Of a DNA stretch of 37,128 nucleotides, positions 1 through 10,852 are shown piece after piece. The DNA comes from Leptolyngbyaceae cyanobacterium T60_A2020_046. GTDB lineage: Bacteria > Cyanobacteriota > Cyanobacteriia > Phormidesmidales > Phormidesmidaceae. The DNA lies in NCBI GenBank assembly GCA_015272155.1, contig JACYME010000018.1, positions 1 to 37,128 on the forward strand, given 5' to 3'. The position numbers and the translations under genes are program-made. Below the pieces are notes generated by a model that worked only from the letters and a program-made list of their open reading frames with translations, did not search any database and had not been told where the DNA came from. Within the stretch, counting starts at the first letter, position 1, and each line of letters opens with the position of its first letter.

Positions 1-29
1 GGCTTCTGAAACTGACATCAAAAACTGGT

Positions 30-182
30 TTATTCATTGCTGCTACTGTGTCTCGTAATTATGAAAATCGCTATAATGCCGACTTCTTGAGCTGCTTTAG
101 CAGCAATGTCTTTTGGAAATTTCTCTACATTGTTCAAGATAAATCTGCGAATCTCTTCGCCTCGTTTCCGAACTTTTGGCAT
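30..182 (-). pseudogene. Truncated HTH protein, N-terminal fragment
   Basis: A 50-residue minus-strand reading frame starts MPKVRKRGEEIRRFILNNVE and continues KFPKDIAAKAAQEVGI. From memory this matches the N-terminal winged-helix/HTH part of STAS-like (DUF4325) ATP-binding regulators, which continue with a recognition helix of the type ISRQAVNRHL. Here the frame departs after GI into IAIFIITRHSSSNE and stops at 30-32. The start ATG (180-182) has an AAGG about 10 nt upstream. The rest of the gene is not in this frame, and another frame running off the left edge is open but unrecognised. I read it as a frameshifted or recombined remnant. It could instead be a tiny intact protein. Confidence 0.4.
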
Positions 183-312
183 CACCTTTGGAACCTTATT
201 GTCAACCTTTCATTCTTGAATTGCCAACCTTGAATGACCAACTGTCAACTTTAAGCGGCCATCCTCTCTGCATCTATAGCTTGCCGTGGAGAGGATAGGG
301 AAAGATTTCAAC

Positions 313-357
313 CGCAAAATGCCCCTGTTTGCACCAACCAGACAGGGGCATTTTGCG
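313..357 (-). terminator. Strong hairpin terminator downstream of pgm
   Basis: The arms at 313-328 and 342-357 pair perfectly over 16 bp (CGCAAAATGCCCCTGT with its complement), extendable by a few bases with one mismatch. The hairpin begins about 43 bp beyond the pgm stop. The stem base is A/T-rich on both sides, so it can supply a short U tract in either direction. This suits termination of pgm and perhaps of anything entering from the left. Confidence 0.75.
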
Positions 358-399
358 ATCATCAGCCATTCACCATCGGCACTCGACGGTCGGAGAGCC

Positions 400-2181
<1,782 letters not shown>

Positions 2182-2784
2182 TTAACCCGCCGTTTCTTCA
2201 ACCGCCTCATCATCGGGCGGAGTCAAGTCCACCGCTTCGTAGATCTCCGCGATCGCCCCGTCCCAACCCACGCTGGTGAGCGTCACGCGATCGCCCTCGC
2301 CGTAGGGATGCAGCACCCACAACCCCTCATCATTGCGGCGAAACACCTCCACCTGCTGGCGGGTTTGGGAAATCACCCCGTATTCTTGCAGGCTATCGAG
2401 ATGGCGATAGTCTGCAAACTTGTCGCCCCGGTCAAAGGCTTCGGTGCTCTCCGAAAGGACTTCCACAATTAGGCAGGGATGTTGCTTGAAGGTGGTGTTG
2501 GCCCGGTCGCGATCGTCGCAGGTCACCATCACATCGGGATAGTAGTAACAGTTCAGAGTTTCAACCCACGCTTTCATATCCAGCGCATAGGCCCGACAAC
2601 CCTGCCCCCGCAAATGCCCTCGTAACAGCGCCCAAACATTCAGCGCAATCGTAACATGGGCATCGGTGCCCCCTGCCATGGTGTACACTTCCCCATCACG
2701 GTATTCGTGCTTGATGGGGCTGGCAGCTTCAGCGGTCAGGTAGTCTTCTGGCGATATGTAGTGATCAACGGGGAGGGCAACCAT
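2182..2784 (-). CDS. Uma2-family (DUF820) PD-(D/E)xK nuclease-like protein
   Basis: Uma2 proteins are a family greatly expanded in cyanobacteria. They have a restriction-endonuclease-like fold and mostly unknown roles. Visible hallmarks, numbered from the ATG at 2784, are SPEDYLTAEAASPIKHEYRDG (residues 11-31), the metal-binding aspartate in YPDV (D84), the IVEVLS strand with E108, and SESTEAFDRGDKFADYR, which supplies D118 and K122. The frame stays open upstream to a GTG at 2854-2856. The extra 24 residues are arginine-rich and unlike the family, so the start at MVALPVDHY is preferred, although neither start has an ideal ribosome-binding site (an AGGAGG lies just inside the upstream GTG). 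There is no partner gene and no link to a restriction system nearby. Confidence 0.85.
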   Translation of the reverse strand: MVALPVDHYISPEDYLTAEAASPIKHEYRDGEVYTMAGGTDAHVTIALNVWALLRGHLRGQGCRAYALDMKAWVETLNCYYYPDVMVTCDDRDRANTTFKQHPCLIVEVLSESTEAFDRGDKFADYRHLDSLQEYGVISQTRQQVEVFRRNDEGLWVLHPYGEGDRVTLTSVGWDGAIAEIYEAVDLTPPDDEAVEETAG

Positions 2785-3015
2785 CGGGAGCGGAGCGATC
2801 GCGTCAACGTCAATGGCTTCATTGTATCGACGGGGGCGATCGTCACGCCTCCTCACGGTAGACCGACCACCCCCAACCTGCTGCCTGGAAAAATCAGGGA
2901 TTGAGACAACCGCGATCAGGGTGCGAATCTTTCTCTGTCAGCGTGGATGAGCCCAGACAATGGAATCCTTCGGTGGGTAGGGGATTCATCCCGTGAAGCA
3001 GTAACGCCCTAATGC

Positions 3016-3387
3016 CTACGAGCGGGGGCGCGATCGGCGAAGCGCTTTCAGAAATTGATACCGCTCGCTGCGAGGCATGCCCCAAATCTGGTAGCGCAAT
3101 TCACGGCACAGCAGGATGATCGTGAGCCCACAACAGAGGCCCAACCCAGCGGCGGCCAAACGATTGAAAGCCAGGCCATAGCGCAGGGCTGCCCAGGTGA
3201 AATAGTCAGCCAGTTGGGCGAAGGTTCGCCGCAGCGACCATAGACTGGCAAGGCCGACAGTGAGCCAGAGCATTCCAGTGATGGCGACCCAGCGGCGCAT
3301 CCACTGTTGCCGTAGGTGCAAAATCTGATGCTCGATCGCGGGCGGGCGAGAAGACTTTCTGCGGCGGATGCCCCTAGGATGCTTCAT
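3016..3387 (-). CDS. Small two-helix membrane protein, end of pdh-sec cluster
   Basis: This 123-residue protein is not recognised as a named family. The N-terminus is very basic ([14 protein letters not shown]), followed by hydrophobic segments at about residues 33-51 and 72-94 and another basic tail ([11 protein letters not shown]). That arrangement suggests a small inner- or thylakoid-membrane protein with basic cytoplasmic ends. The frame stays open upstream into secF, but the ATG at 3385-3387 is the likely start: it has a GGAG 7 nt before it and overlaps the secF stop by 14 nt, implying translational coupling. Its place as last gene after secD and secF suggests co-expression with the translocase accessory proteins. 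Any functional link is inference. Confidence 0.6.
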   Translation of the reverse strand: MKHPRGIRRRKSSRPPAIEHQILHLRQQWMRRWVAITGMLWLTVGLASLWSLRRTFAQLADYFTWAALRYGLAFNRLAAAGLGLCCGLTIILLCRELRYQIWGMPRSERYQFLKALRRSRPRS

Positions 3388-4339
3388 CGGCAGGCTCCGC
3401 CTCAACCGCCGCCACGGGCGCGATCGCATTGCCCGTACGTTCTCGCCAAAAGGCCAACATCGTGCTGGCGACAAAAATGCTGGAATAGCTCCCTGCCAAA
3501 AATCCCACAATCAGCGCGAGGGCAAAGAACTTCAGCGTTTCGCCCCCAAACAGCACAATGGCCACCAAGCTCAAAATTGTAGTGAGGGTAGTGTTGATCG
3601 ATCTCGCCAGAGTTTGATTCACGCCGTCATCGACCAAATCATCAATGTGTCGGCCTGGATTCAGGGCAATATTTTCGCGAATGCGATCGTAAATCACCAC
3701 CGTGTCATTCACCGAGAAACCCACAATCGTCAGCAGCGCCACAATAAATAGGCTGTTGACCTCCACCTGGAAGAGCAGACCTAGCCAGGCAAACAGTCCC
3801 ATCGTCACCAACACATCGTGGAACAGCGCCACGATCGCAAACAGGGCATAGTCAAGCTGAAAGCGCAGGCTGAGGTAGGCAATAATGCCTGCAAAGGACA
3901 CCAACAACGCCAACAGCCCCGAGGCGAACAGTTGACGACCAATGACGGGGCCAACGGAATCGATCTGCGTGGCGGATGGGTCAAGGGGGCCAATTTCGGC
4001 CTCTAAGGAATCCCTTAGTTCCGACGCTTCATCCACCGTGAGGTTACGGGTACGAATGGACACGGTTTGACCCACATCGCCTTCCACCTGGATAATGCTG
4101 GTTTCCAGCCCTTGCTCAGCCAGCACCGATCGCACCACGCTAGATTCCAGGGGTTCGCAGGTGTTGGTGGTGCAGAGGCGGGTCACCTGGAGGCGCGTGC
4201 CGCCCACAAAATCTAGGCCGGGCAACAACGGAGCCCCCACCCGTTGCCAACTGATCCCCATGCCCAGCAGGCTGACCAAAATCAAAAGGCCCGAAATTGC
4301 CCACCAAAGGGTTCGCTGTTGAATAATATGGAGCTTCAT
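3374..4339 (-). CDS. secF: Protein translocase subunit SecF
   Basis: SecF works with SecD in the membrane to use the proton gradient to pull proteins through the SecYEG channel. The 321-residue product has a first hydrophobic segment ([18 protein letters not shown]), a [12 protein letters not shown] motif typical of the start of the periplasmic domain, and a C-terminal block of five helices. This block includes [16 protein letters not shown], the classic RND-type signature, and [19 protein letters not shown]. The C-terminal tail is acidic ([11 protein letters not shown]). The ATG at 4337-4339 overlaps the secD TGA as ATGA, so translation is almost certainly coupled. A longer in-frame start at 4372 would lie inside secD and is rejected. 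Confidence 0.96.
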   Translation of the reverse strand: MKLHIIQQRTLWWAISGLLILVSLLGMGISWQRVGAPLLPGLDFVGGTRLQVTRLCTTNTCEPLESSVVRSVLAEQGLETSIIQVEGDVGQTVSIRTRNLTVDEASELRDSLEAEIGPLDPSATQIDSVGPVIGRQLFASGLLALLVSFAGIIAYLSLRFQLDYALFAIVALFHDVLVTMGLFAWLGLLFQVEVNSLFIVALLTIVGFSVNDTVVIYDRIRENIALNPGRHIDDLVDDGVNQTLARSINTTLTTILSLVAIVLFGGETLKFFALALIVGFLAGSYSSIFVASTMLAFWRERTGNAIAPVAAVEAEPADEAS

Positions 4340-5847
4340 GATTTCGATGGCGCAGGGGATAAACCAGGGCAAAAGAGTTCGGGCTTACGAAGCTGGGGCA
4401 TTCCCAACACGACGAACAGGAGCAGCGTACGGCTACAGGTAATTGCCGTAAACATACTGATCATGACGCCGATCGCAAGGGTCAGGGCAAAGCCTTTTAC
4501 CAACCCAGCCCCAAGCCAGAAGAGAGCAGCGCAGGCAATCAGGGTGGTGACGTTGCTGTCAAGAATGCTGGAAAAGGCCCGATAAAAGCCAGACTCTACA
4601 GAGCGGTAAAGGGTTTTACCGTTTCGCAATTCTTCACGGGTGCGTTCAAAAATCAGCACGTTGGCGTCAACGGCCATGCCAATGCTGAGGATGAATCCCG
4701 CAATGCCGGGGAGGGTCAAGGTGACGCCCAACAGGTTAAAGGCGGCCCAGGTTAGCAGGGCATACACCACCAGGGAAATGTCCGCTAGGATTCCCGGCAG
4801 ACGATAGTAAACACCCATGAAGATGAGCACCAAAATCAGGCCAGCGATCGCGGCATAGAGGCTACGCTGAATGCTGTCTCGCCCCAGGGTCGGCCCCACA
4901 GTGCGGGTTTCGACGACGCTAACGGGCAGCGGCAACGCCCCACCCCGGAGCTGAATGGCAAGATCGCTGGCGGACTCCGCATCAAAACTGCCGGAAATAA
5001 CTGCCCCGCCGCCCGTGATGCCCGTCTCAGCGTATTGCACATCCACCGTGGGCGAACTGATTAGCCGACTGTCGAGAAAAATCCCAATGCTGCGACCCGT
5101 GCCCGCGACCTGGCGGCTAATTGCTGCAAACTGGGCAGAGCCCGCATCGTTGAACTCGATTACGACTTCCCATCGGTTGGTGTTGCCCATGGGGCGGGCA
5201 AAGGCATCCACTAGGGCATCGCCCGTGAGTTCGGCGGGCTCAAACAGTTGCGCGATCGCGCGATTGCTGGTCTGAATCGACTGCTGTACCGCTGCAATCC
5301 GCTCCGTCAGGGCCTCAGGCACAGCCGCTGCATCGGTGGCATCATCATCCGTTGCCCCATCAACCTCGTCTGTCCCGGCGCTGTCACTAGTACTGGGGTC
5401 TGAAGCCTCGCCCGCTTCCACCTGCTGCCGCAGGATTTCCAGCTCCAACTGATGCTGCTGAAGAATTTGGTTTTCGATGATGAACTGTTGCTCGGTGCCA
5501 GCCCGCTGCGCTCGAAACTCCAGCCGAGCCGTCTCCCCCAGCACCCGCTGGGCCTGTTCTGGATCACTCACCCCCGGCAACTGCACCAGCAACTGGTTCT
5601 GCCCCAACTGCTGTACCGAGGTTTCTGAGACGCCCAACTCATTCACGCGGCCAGAAATTACCCGCTGCACCGCTTCCATGTCACGCGGCGTCAACTCGGG
5701 AATTTCTTCTGTGGTTTCCACCAGCAGGGTGAGCTGTGTGCCGCCGCGCAAGTCCAGGCCAAGGCGGGTGGGCACCTGCACAATCACGAACACCGCCGCC
5801 AGGGTGAGCCCCAAAATCAGTGCCAGTAGCCCCTGTTGTTTACCCAT
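4336..5847 (-). CDS. secD: Protein translocase subunit SecD
   Basis: This 503-residue RND-family partner of SecF acts in late-stage, proton-driven protein export. It has an N-terminal membrane helix ([20 protein letters not shown]), the conserved [16 protein letters not shown] motif at about 29-44, and the periplasmic P1 domain. The C-terminal membrane block starts near [20 protein letters not shown] and carries the signature [18 protein letters not shown]. Residues 145-176 are an acidic low-complexity insert rich in Asp, Ser, Thr and Ala inside the periplasmic region, probably a flexible linker. The ATG at 5845-5847 has AAGGA 6 nt upstream. The gene starts 8 nt after the pdhB stop and overlaps secF by 4 nt, so all three are probably one transcript. 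Confidence 0.97.
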   Translation of the reverse strand: MGKQQGLLALILGLTLAAVFVIVQVPTRLGLDLRGGTQLTLLVETTEEIPELTPRDMEAVQRVISGRVNELGVSETSVQQLGQNQLLVQLPGVSDPEQAQRVLGETARLEFRAQRAGTEQQFIIENQILQQHQLELEILRQQVEAGEASDPSTSDSAGTDEVDGATDDDATDAAAVPEALTERIAAVQQSIQTSNRAIAQLFEPAELTGDALVDAFARPMGNTNRWEVVIEFNDAGSAQFAAISRQVAGTGRSIGIFLDSRLISSPTVDVQYAETGITGGGAVISGSFDAESASDLAIQLRGGALPLPVSVVETRTVGPTLGRDSIQRSLYAAIAGLILVLIFMGVYYRLPGILADISLVVYALLTWAAFNLLGVTLTLPGIAGFILSIGMAVDANVLIFERTREELRNGKTLYRSVESGFYRAFSSILDSNVTTLIACAALFWLGAGLVKGFALTLAIGVMISMFTAITCSRTLLLFVVLGMPQLRKPELFCPGLSPAPSKS

Positions 5848-5855
5848 GTTTGTCC

Positions 5856-6839
5856 TTAAACCTTCAGACCCACCATTTTCTCGACCGCTTCCTCAATTTG
5901 GCGCGGCTGCACAATGGTCAAACTTTCCAGACGACCATTGTAGGGGGTGGGGATGTCTTGGGACGACAGACGCAGCACCGGGGCGTCAAGTTCGTCGAAG
6001 AAGCGATCGTTAATGGAGGCGATGATTTCCGCACCAATGCCCCCGGTTCGCATACATTCCTCCACCACAATGACGCGGTGGGTTTTGCGAATGGATGCGC
6101 CGATGGTTTCAAAATCTAATGGCTTGAGGGAGATTAGGTCAATCACCTCAGGGTCAAGCCCTTTCTTCTCCAAACCCTTGACGGCTTGGGTGACGTGGTG
6201 CCGCATCCGAGAATAGGTGAGGATGGTGACATCCTTGCCGCGCCGTACCACCTCAGCCTTGTCGAGGGGCACGAGGTATTCATGGTCGGGCAAATCTTCC
6301 TTTAGATTGTAGAGCAGGACATGCTCAAAGAAGAGCACTGGGTTGTTGTCGCGGATGGCAGACTTCAGCAATCCCTTCGCGTTGTAAGGGGTGGAGCAAG
6401 CGACAATTTTGAGCCCAGGGACGGCTTGGAAGTAGGCTTCGAGGCGCTGGGAGTGCTCTGCCCCAAGCTGACGCCCTACCCCACCGGGGCCACGGATCAC
6501 CATTGGAATTTTGTAGTTGCCGCCGGAGGTGTAGCGCAACATGCCCGCGTTGTTAGCGATTTGGTTGAAGGCCAACAGCAAAAAGCCCATGTTCATCCCT
6601 TCGATGATGGGCCGCAGTCCAGTCATGGCTGCGCCGACCGCCATGCCCGTAAAGCTGTTTTCTGCGATGGGGGTGTCGAGGACGCGCAGATCTCCGTATT
6701 TTTTATAGAGGTCCTTGGTGACCTTGTAGGAACCGCCATAGTGGCCCACGTCTTCACCCAGGACGAAGACGGTGGAGTCGCGCCCCATTTCTTCGTCAAT
6801 GGCTTCTCGGAGGGCGTTGAATAGAAGGGTTTCTGCCAT
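5856..6839 (-). CDS. pdhB: Pyruvate dehydrogenase E1 component, beta subunit
   Basis: This is the beta subunit of the thiamine-diphosphate-dependent E1 enzyme, which decarboxylates pyruvate for acetyl-CoA formation. The product from the chosen start is 327 residues ([18 protein letters not shown]...), the usual family length. Visible features are [18 protein letters not shown] near the N-terminus, [19 protein letters not shown], which contains the thiamine-contacting glutamate of the family, [16 protein letters not shown], and the C-terminal transketolase-like domain with ILTYSRM and [14 protein letters not shown]. The open frame extends 12 codons upstream to a TTG at 6875, but the ATG at 6837-6839 fits homologues better. 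It follows pdhA on the same strand after 100 bp and is followed 8 nt later by secD. Confidence 0.96.
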   Translation of the reverse strand: MAETLLFNALREAIDEEMGRDSTVFVLGEDVGHYGGSYKVTKDLYKKYGDLRVLDTPIAENSFTGMAVGAAMTGLRPIIEGMNMGFLLLAFNQIANNAGMLRYTSGGNYKIPMVIRGPGGVGRQLGAEHSQRLEAYFQAVPGLKIVACSTPYNAKGLLKSAIRDNNPVLFFEHVLLYNLKEDLPDHEYLVPLDKAEVVRRGKDVTILTYSRMRHHVTQAVKGLEKKGLDPEVIDLISLKPLDFETIGASIRKTHRVIVVEECMRTGGIGAEIIASINDRFFDELDAPVLRLSSQDIPTPYNGRLESLTIVQPRQIEEAVEKMVGLKV

Positions 6840-6887
6840 GTCGCTTGCGTCTAAAACTGGTAAGAACTGACTCAACTGTGGGGGATT

Positions 6888-6924
6888 GGGCGATCGCGCG
6901 ATCCCTAAACATCTGCGATCGCCC
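6888..6924. repeat. Inverted repeat of two HIP1 palindromes between pdhA and pdhB
   Basis: GGGCGATCGC at 6888-6897 and GCGATCGCCC at 6915-6924 are perfect 10-bp inverted arms separated by 17 bp. Each contains the HIP1 octamer. The pair sits in the 100-bp gap between pdhA and pdhB and could fold in the transcript. No U tract follows, so a terminator is not implied. Confidence 0.6.
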
Positions 6925-6939
6925 GCCGTCTATGGAACC

Positions 6940-7968
6940 CTAATCTTCCGCGAAAATGTAGCGATAAAGCTCAGCGGCATCGGGTTCCGGACTTTGCTCT
7001 GCAAAGGTCACCGACTCATCCACCTCAGCCTGAATCTTGTCCCGAATCGCCTTCAGATCCGCCTCGGAAGCGAGGTTTTGCTCCAGCAGATACGCCTCAA
7101 ACCGCTTGAGCGGATCCCGCGCCAGCCACTCCTCCTTCTCATCCTTAGAGCGCAGCTCATCGGGATCCGCCAGGGAGTGCCCCCGGAACCGATAGGTCAA
7201 ACACTCAATCAAGGTTGGCCCTTCGCCCGCGCGAGCACGCTCCACCGCCGTTTGCGCCGCAGCCCGCACGGCCATCACATCCATGCCATCCACCTCAACT
7301 CCGGGCATCCCAAACACGCTGGCCTTGCGATAGATTTCGGGCTGGGAGGTGGCGCGCTCGTGGGCCATGCCGATCGCCCACTTATTGTTTTCCACCACAA
7401 AGAGGATGGGCAGGTTCCACAGCGCTGCCATATTAAGGCATTCAAAAAACTGACCGTTATTCGTCGTGCCATCGCCAAAGAAACAGGCAGTCACCTGATC
7501 CGCACTGGCATCTTTCATCGCCTCGCGACGGTATTTCGACTGAAATGCTGCCCCAAGCGCCACCGGAATCCCTTCCCCAATAAAGGCAAACCCGCCCAAG
7601 AGGTTATGCTCCGCAGAAAACAGGTGCATCGACCCGCCGCGCCCCCGGCTACAGCCAGTTTCTTTGCCAAACAGCTCTGCCATCACGTGTTTGGCCGGTA
7701 CTCCAGCACTCAAGGCATGGACGTGGTCGCGATAGGTGCTGCACACAAAATCATCCGACCGCATGGCCTTAATCACCCCAGTCGAGACGGCCTCTTGACC
7801 GTTGTAGAGGTGGACAAAACCAAACATCTTGCCGCGATAGTACATCTCGGCGCACTTGTCTTCAAAGAAGCGCCCGAGCACCATGTCCTCATACAACATG
7901 AGGCCCTCTTCTTGACGAATCGCTGAGGCGCTTGCTTGAAATACGGGAAGAGTCCGTTCCTGAGCCAT
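6940..7968 (-). CDS. pdhA: Pyruvate dehydrogenase E1 component, alpha subunit
   Basis: This 342-residue catalytic alpha subunit of pyruvate dehydrogenase E1 binds thiamine diphosphate and forms an alpha2-beta2 enzyme with PdhB. The thiamine-diphosphate motif is seen as [18 protein letters not shown] starting at about residue 165, ending in [12 protein letters not shown]. The substrate region [15 protein letters not shown] (about 77-91), the SRGRGGSMH loop (107-115) and the [13 protein letters not shown] phosphorylation-loop equivalent are all present. The ATG at 7966-7968 has an AAGGA about 12 nt upstream. The order pdhA, pdhB, secD, secF on one strand with short gaps after pdhB suggests a shared transcript. 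E2 and E3 are not in the window. Confidence 0.97.
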   Translation of the reverse strand: MAQERTLPVFQASASAIRQEEGLMLYEDMVLGRFFEDKCAEMYYRGKMFGFVHLYNGQEAVSTGVIKAMRSDDFVCSTYRDHVHALSAGVPAKHVMAELFGKETGCSRGRGGSMHLFSAEHNLLGGFAFIGEGIPVALGAAFQSKYRREAMKDASADQVTACFFGDGTTNNGQFFECLNMAALWNLPILFVVENNKWAIGMAHERATSQPEIYRKASVFGMPGVEVDGMDVMAVRAAAQTAVERARAGEGPTLIECLTYRFRGHSLADPDELRSKDEKEEWLARDPLKRFEAYLLEQNLASEADLKAIRDKIQAEVDESVTFAEQSPEPDAAELYRYIFAED

Positions 7969-8355
7969 GGGTTTGTCGTATCCTTACGGCAATTCCAACT
8001 TTACACAATACCTAAACGCCAACCCTTTGGGCAGATGCTACGCGGGCACCGGCCCTGAATCCCGCAGCGACTGGGGAGATGACGAATAAAGAATGCAACG
8101 ACCATTGTTACAGAATTTCGTCAATTCTAAACGGCGGAGCTTCGATGAAGAAGCGCATCGACCCCGAAGTGTTAAGGGAGGCTCAAGTTAACCTTTTAGA
8201 TACCCATTGAGCGACCTATCATGGGGACGATTTCCGATGATATGGGTGATGTCTTGTCCCGTGTTGGCTATGATGCCACTCTGTCTGGGCATCTGTGGGC
8301 TCCCTGAGTAGCCCCTGCAAACCGTCGTCATTCGGCTATAGAGACGTAAACCGCA
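7969..8355. other. Divergent intergenic region, pdhA / ftn2
   Basis: These 387 bp separate the divergent starts of pdhA and ftn2, so they should hold both promoters. I see no recognisable RNA gene, riboswitch or terminator. The only coding-like element is a 21-codon frame at 8145-8210, listed separately. The stretch is less GC-rich around 8085-8215 than the flanking genes. Confidence 0.5.
8145..8210 (+). CDS. Possible micro-ORF upstream of ftn2
   Basis: An ATG at 8145 preceded by GGAG (spacing 5) opens a 21-residue frame, MKKRIDPEVLREAQVNLLDT plus H, ending in TGA. The composition (charged, helix-favouring) looks protein-like, but the frame is too short to judge. It could be an upstream leader peptide for ftn2, a remnant, or chance. 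Confidence 0.2.
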   Translation: MKKRIDPEVLREAQVNLLDTH

Positions 8356-10626
8356 GTGCGTATTCCACTGGACTATTACCGAATTTTGGGGCTGCCGATT
8401 CAGGCAACCGTGGAGCAGTTGAAGCAGGCCCACCGCGATCGCACCCTGCAACTGCCCCGGCGGGAATATTCTGCGATCGCGATCGAATCCCGTAAATCTC
8501 TGCTCGACGAAGCCTACGCGCTCCTCTCTGACGAAGATCAGCGGCGCAACTACGATGCCCAGTTTTTGGCGCGGGCCTATGCGACGGAAGCCGCGATTGA
8601 CGATGCCACCCCCGACGCGCTGACCACAGAAATTGGCGAAGAAGCGCTACGGGCCTTGGCTTCAGAGCCAACAACCCCCTCCCCGGAAGCCTACACGCCA
8701 ACCGTCGAAATCAATCCCACTCAGTTGGTAGGGGCGCTCCTGATCTTGCTGGAATTGGGGGAATACGAGCTGGTCATCCGCCTCGGGCGACCCTACCTCA
8801 GTAGCGGCAGCGCCAGCGTCGCCGATGGCCGCTACGGCGATCCCAAGCGCGTCCTCGAAGACATTGTGCTGACCTTGGCCTTAGCCTGCCTGGAACTGGG
8901 CCGCGAACAATGGCAGCAGCGCCAGTATGAAAGCGCCGCAGAATCCTTAGAAACCGGGCAAGAACTGCTGCTGCGCGAAAACGTCTTTCCGGCGATTCGG
9001 GCTGAGCTGCAAGCCGACCTCTACAAGCTGCGCCCCTATCGGATCTTGGAACTGGTGGCGCGCCCCCTTGAGCAAACCCCTGAACGCCGACAGGGCATCA
9101 AGCTTTTGAAAGGCATGTTGCAAGATCGCGGCGGCATTGATGGGGCTGAAGATGATTTGTCAGGGCTGAATACTGACGACTTTCTCCGGTTCATTCAACA
9201 ACTGCGCAGCTATCTCACGGCGGGCGAGCAGCAGGAAATTTTCGAAGGCGAAGCCCGACGCCCCTCGGCAGTAGCGACCTATTTGGCAGTTTATGCGCTG
9301 CTGGCCCGGGGGTTTGCCTTCCATCAGCCTGCCTTGGTGCGCCGCGCGAAACAACTGCTGCGCCAAATCGGCACCCAGCAAGACGTTCACCTAGAGCAGG
9401 CGGTGTGTGCGCTTCTGCTGGGGCAGACGGAGGAAGCCAGTCGCGCCCTGGAACTGAGCCAGGAATATGAGCCCTTAGCCTTTATTCGGGAGCATTCCCA
9501 GCATTCGCCGGATTTGCTGCCGGGGCTCTGTTTGTATGCAGAACGGTGGCTGCGGGAGGAGGTGTTTCCCCATTTTCGCGACCTGTCGCAGCAACACACG
9601 GCACTTAAGGACTATTTTGCGGATCCTCAGGTGCAGGCCTATTTAGAAGCCATGCCGCCGAAGGGGACGAGTGATGTGCCCTTCTCGCCGATCGCGTCCG
9701 TGGCGGCATCGGAGGCCGCCGCTCCAATGTCTCCCCTGCGGGATGAGCCCGTCACCGCTGGCTCGCCGCCGCTGATGGGGGTGCCCTTGGGTGCAGAGGT
9801 GGCAGCCGGACGGCGATCGCGATCGACACCCCTCCCCCGGCGACCGGAGGAAGTCGTGGAGCCCAGCAGCGGCCCCAGCGTTGCCGAGCGGGTATCTCAG
9901 CTTTCGCCCGAGGGGCGGCTGGAGGGCGGAGGTCAACAGCGGAACGGGCATCGCCGCCCGAGTCGCCTGGAGCCACCCCTCTCGGGTGTGGGTGATTTGG
10001 CCAATGGCGGGACGGATGCTCAACCCCGGCGAAGATCGCGATCGCCCCGGTGGGGTCGTCTCGTGGGCGTCATTTTGCTCGGCATCTTTGGGATGGGGAT
10101 CTTGGGATTTGGCACCATGCGCATCCTCGCCTGGGTGACAGGTCAACTGGGCGGGCCAAACATCAAAAAACCAGCCCTAGACATTGGCCTCGCCGCACCC
10201 CCGATTGCCATTCCAACCCCGCCGCCCCCCGAAGCCACCATCACCACCCAAGATATTGCTCAACGGGCGATCGAAGGATGGCTCGCCGCTAAGCGGGAGG
10301 CGCTGGGGGATGATCACAACGCCGCAAGTCTAGAGGCGGTGCTGGTCGATCCAGCCCTGACCAAGTGGCAAAATCTGTCGCGCGGGGCAGAGCGCGAAAA
10401 CTGGTATTGGAATTATGAGCACACCGTTGAAGTGCTGACCGTGGAGCCCGATGATCCCACCAGCGAGACGTTGATTGTGAAGGCTCGGGTGAAGGAGGTG
10501 GGCCAATATTATGAACTGGGGCAGTTGAACGAGCGCCGCTCCTATGACGACACCCTCACCATGCGGTATGACCTTGTGCGGCAGAATGGAGAATGGTTTG
10601 TGAGAGACATGCAAGCTGTGGAATAG
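8356..10626 (+). CDS. ftn2: Cell division protein Ftn2/ZipN (ARC6 homologue)
   Basis: Ftn2/ARC6 anchors and stabilises the FtsZ ring at the inner membrane of cyanobacteria and plastids. The 756-residue product begins at a GTG with the family's characteristic MRIPLDYYRILGLP, a J-domain-like segment (to about residue 70) in which the HPD tripeptide is replaced by HRD within AHRDRTLQLP, as usual in this family. A long helical cytoplasmic region follows, then a Ser/Pro/Arg-rich linker (about 430-560). A single membrane helix (VGVILLGIFGMGILGFGTM) lies near 567-590. The C-terminal IMS/DUF4101 domain, starting about 630, includes AIEGWLAAKREALG and ends RYDLVRQNGEWFVRDMQAVE. It is divergent from pdhA. 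The genes downstream on the same strand (DUF3038, DUF4335, OmpA-like) may form an envelope-related neighbourhood. Confidence 0.95.
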   Translation: MRIPLDYYRILGLPIQATVEQLKQAHRDRTLQLPRREYSAIAIESRKSLLDEAYALLSDEDQRRNYDAQFLARAYATEAAIDDATPDALTTEIGEEALRALASEPTTPSPEAYTPTVEINPTQLVGALLILLELGEYELVIRLGRPYLSSGSASVADGRYGDPKRVLEDIVLTLALACLELGREQWQQRQYESAAESLETGQELLLRENVFPAIRAELQADLYKLRPYRILELVARPLEQTPERRQGIKLLKGMLQDRGGIDGAEDDLSGLNTDDFLRFIQQLRSYLTAGEQQEIFEGEARRPSAVATYLAVYALLARGFAFHQPALVRRAKQLLRQIGTQQDVHLEQAVCALLLGQTEEASRALELSQEYEPLAFIREHSQHSPDLLPGLCLYAERWLREEVFPHFRDLSQQHTALKDYFADPQVQAYLEAMPPKGTSDVPFSPIASVAASEAAAPMSPLRDEPVTAGSPPLMGVPLGAEVAAGRRSRSTPLPRRPEEVVEPSSGPSVAERVSQLSPEGRLEGGGQQRNGHRRPSRLEPPLSGVGDLANGGTDAQPRRRSRSPRWGRLVGVILLGIFGMGILGFGTMRILAWVTGQLGGPNIKKPALDIGLAAPPIAIPTPPPPEATITTQDIAQRAIEGWLAAKREALGDDHNAASLEAVLVDPALTKWQNLSRGAERENWYWNYEHTVEVLTVEPDDPTSETLIVKARVKEVGQYYELGQLNERRSYDDTLTMRYDLVRQNGEWFVRDMQAVE

Positions 10627-10744
10627 CCAGCCCCTTGGGCACGCTGGGAAAGCTCGCTTTTGTGCAGCCCCTGGAAACTCGAGAACTGGCTCCAAAGTCT
10701 GAGAGGCTGGCAGGTAGCTTGCATGACCGTTTTGCGGTATGTTG

Positions 10745-10794
10745 AGCGCTTGTGCGCTGAGATAGGAATTCATGGGGAAAACCCGCGCGGGTTT
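10745..10794 (+). terminator. Hairpin region downstream of ftn2
   Basis: A short hairpin AGCGC-TTGT-GCGCT lies at 10745-10758. A perfect 16-bp palindrome AAACCCGCGCGGGTTT lies at 10779-10794, about 150 bp beyond the ftn2 stop. Together they could terminate ftn2 or mark the leader of the next gene. No run of T follows, so the assignment is tentative. Confidence 0.35.
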
Positions 10795-10852
10795 CCGTCA
10801 AAAATTCTTAAACCGTGGTTTGATTAATTTTGCTGGCCTAGGCCTTGTGGAT

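Noticed and set aside
6886-7926. 346-codon plus-strand frame opposite pdhA
   Set aside because: It is an exact antisense shadow of pdhA, His/Arg/Pro-rich with no family resemblance; GC-rich codon bias creates such frames.
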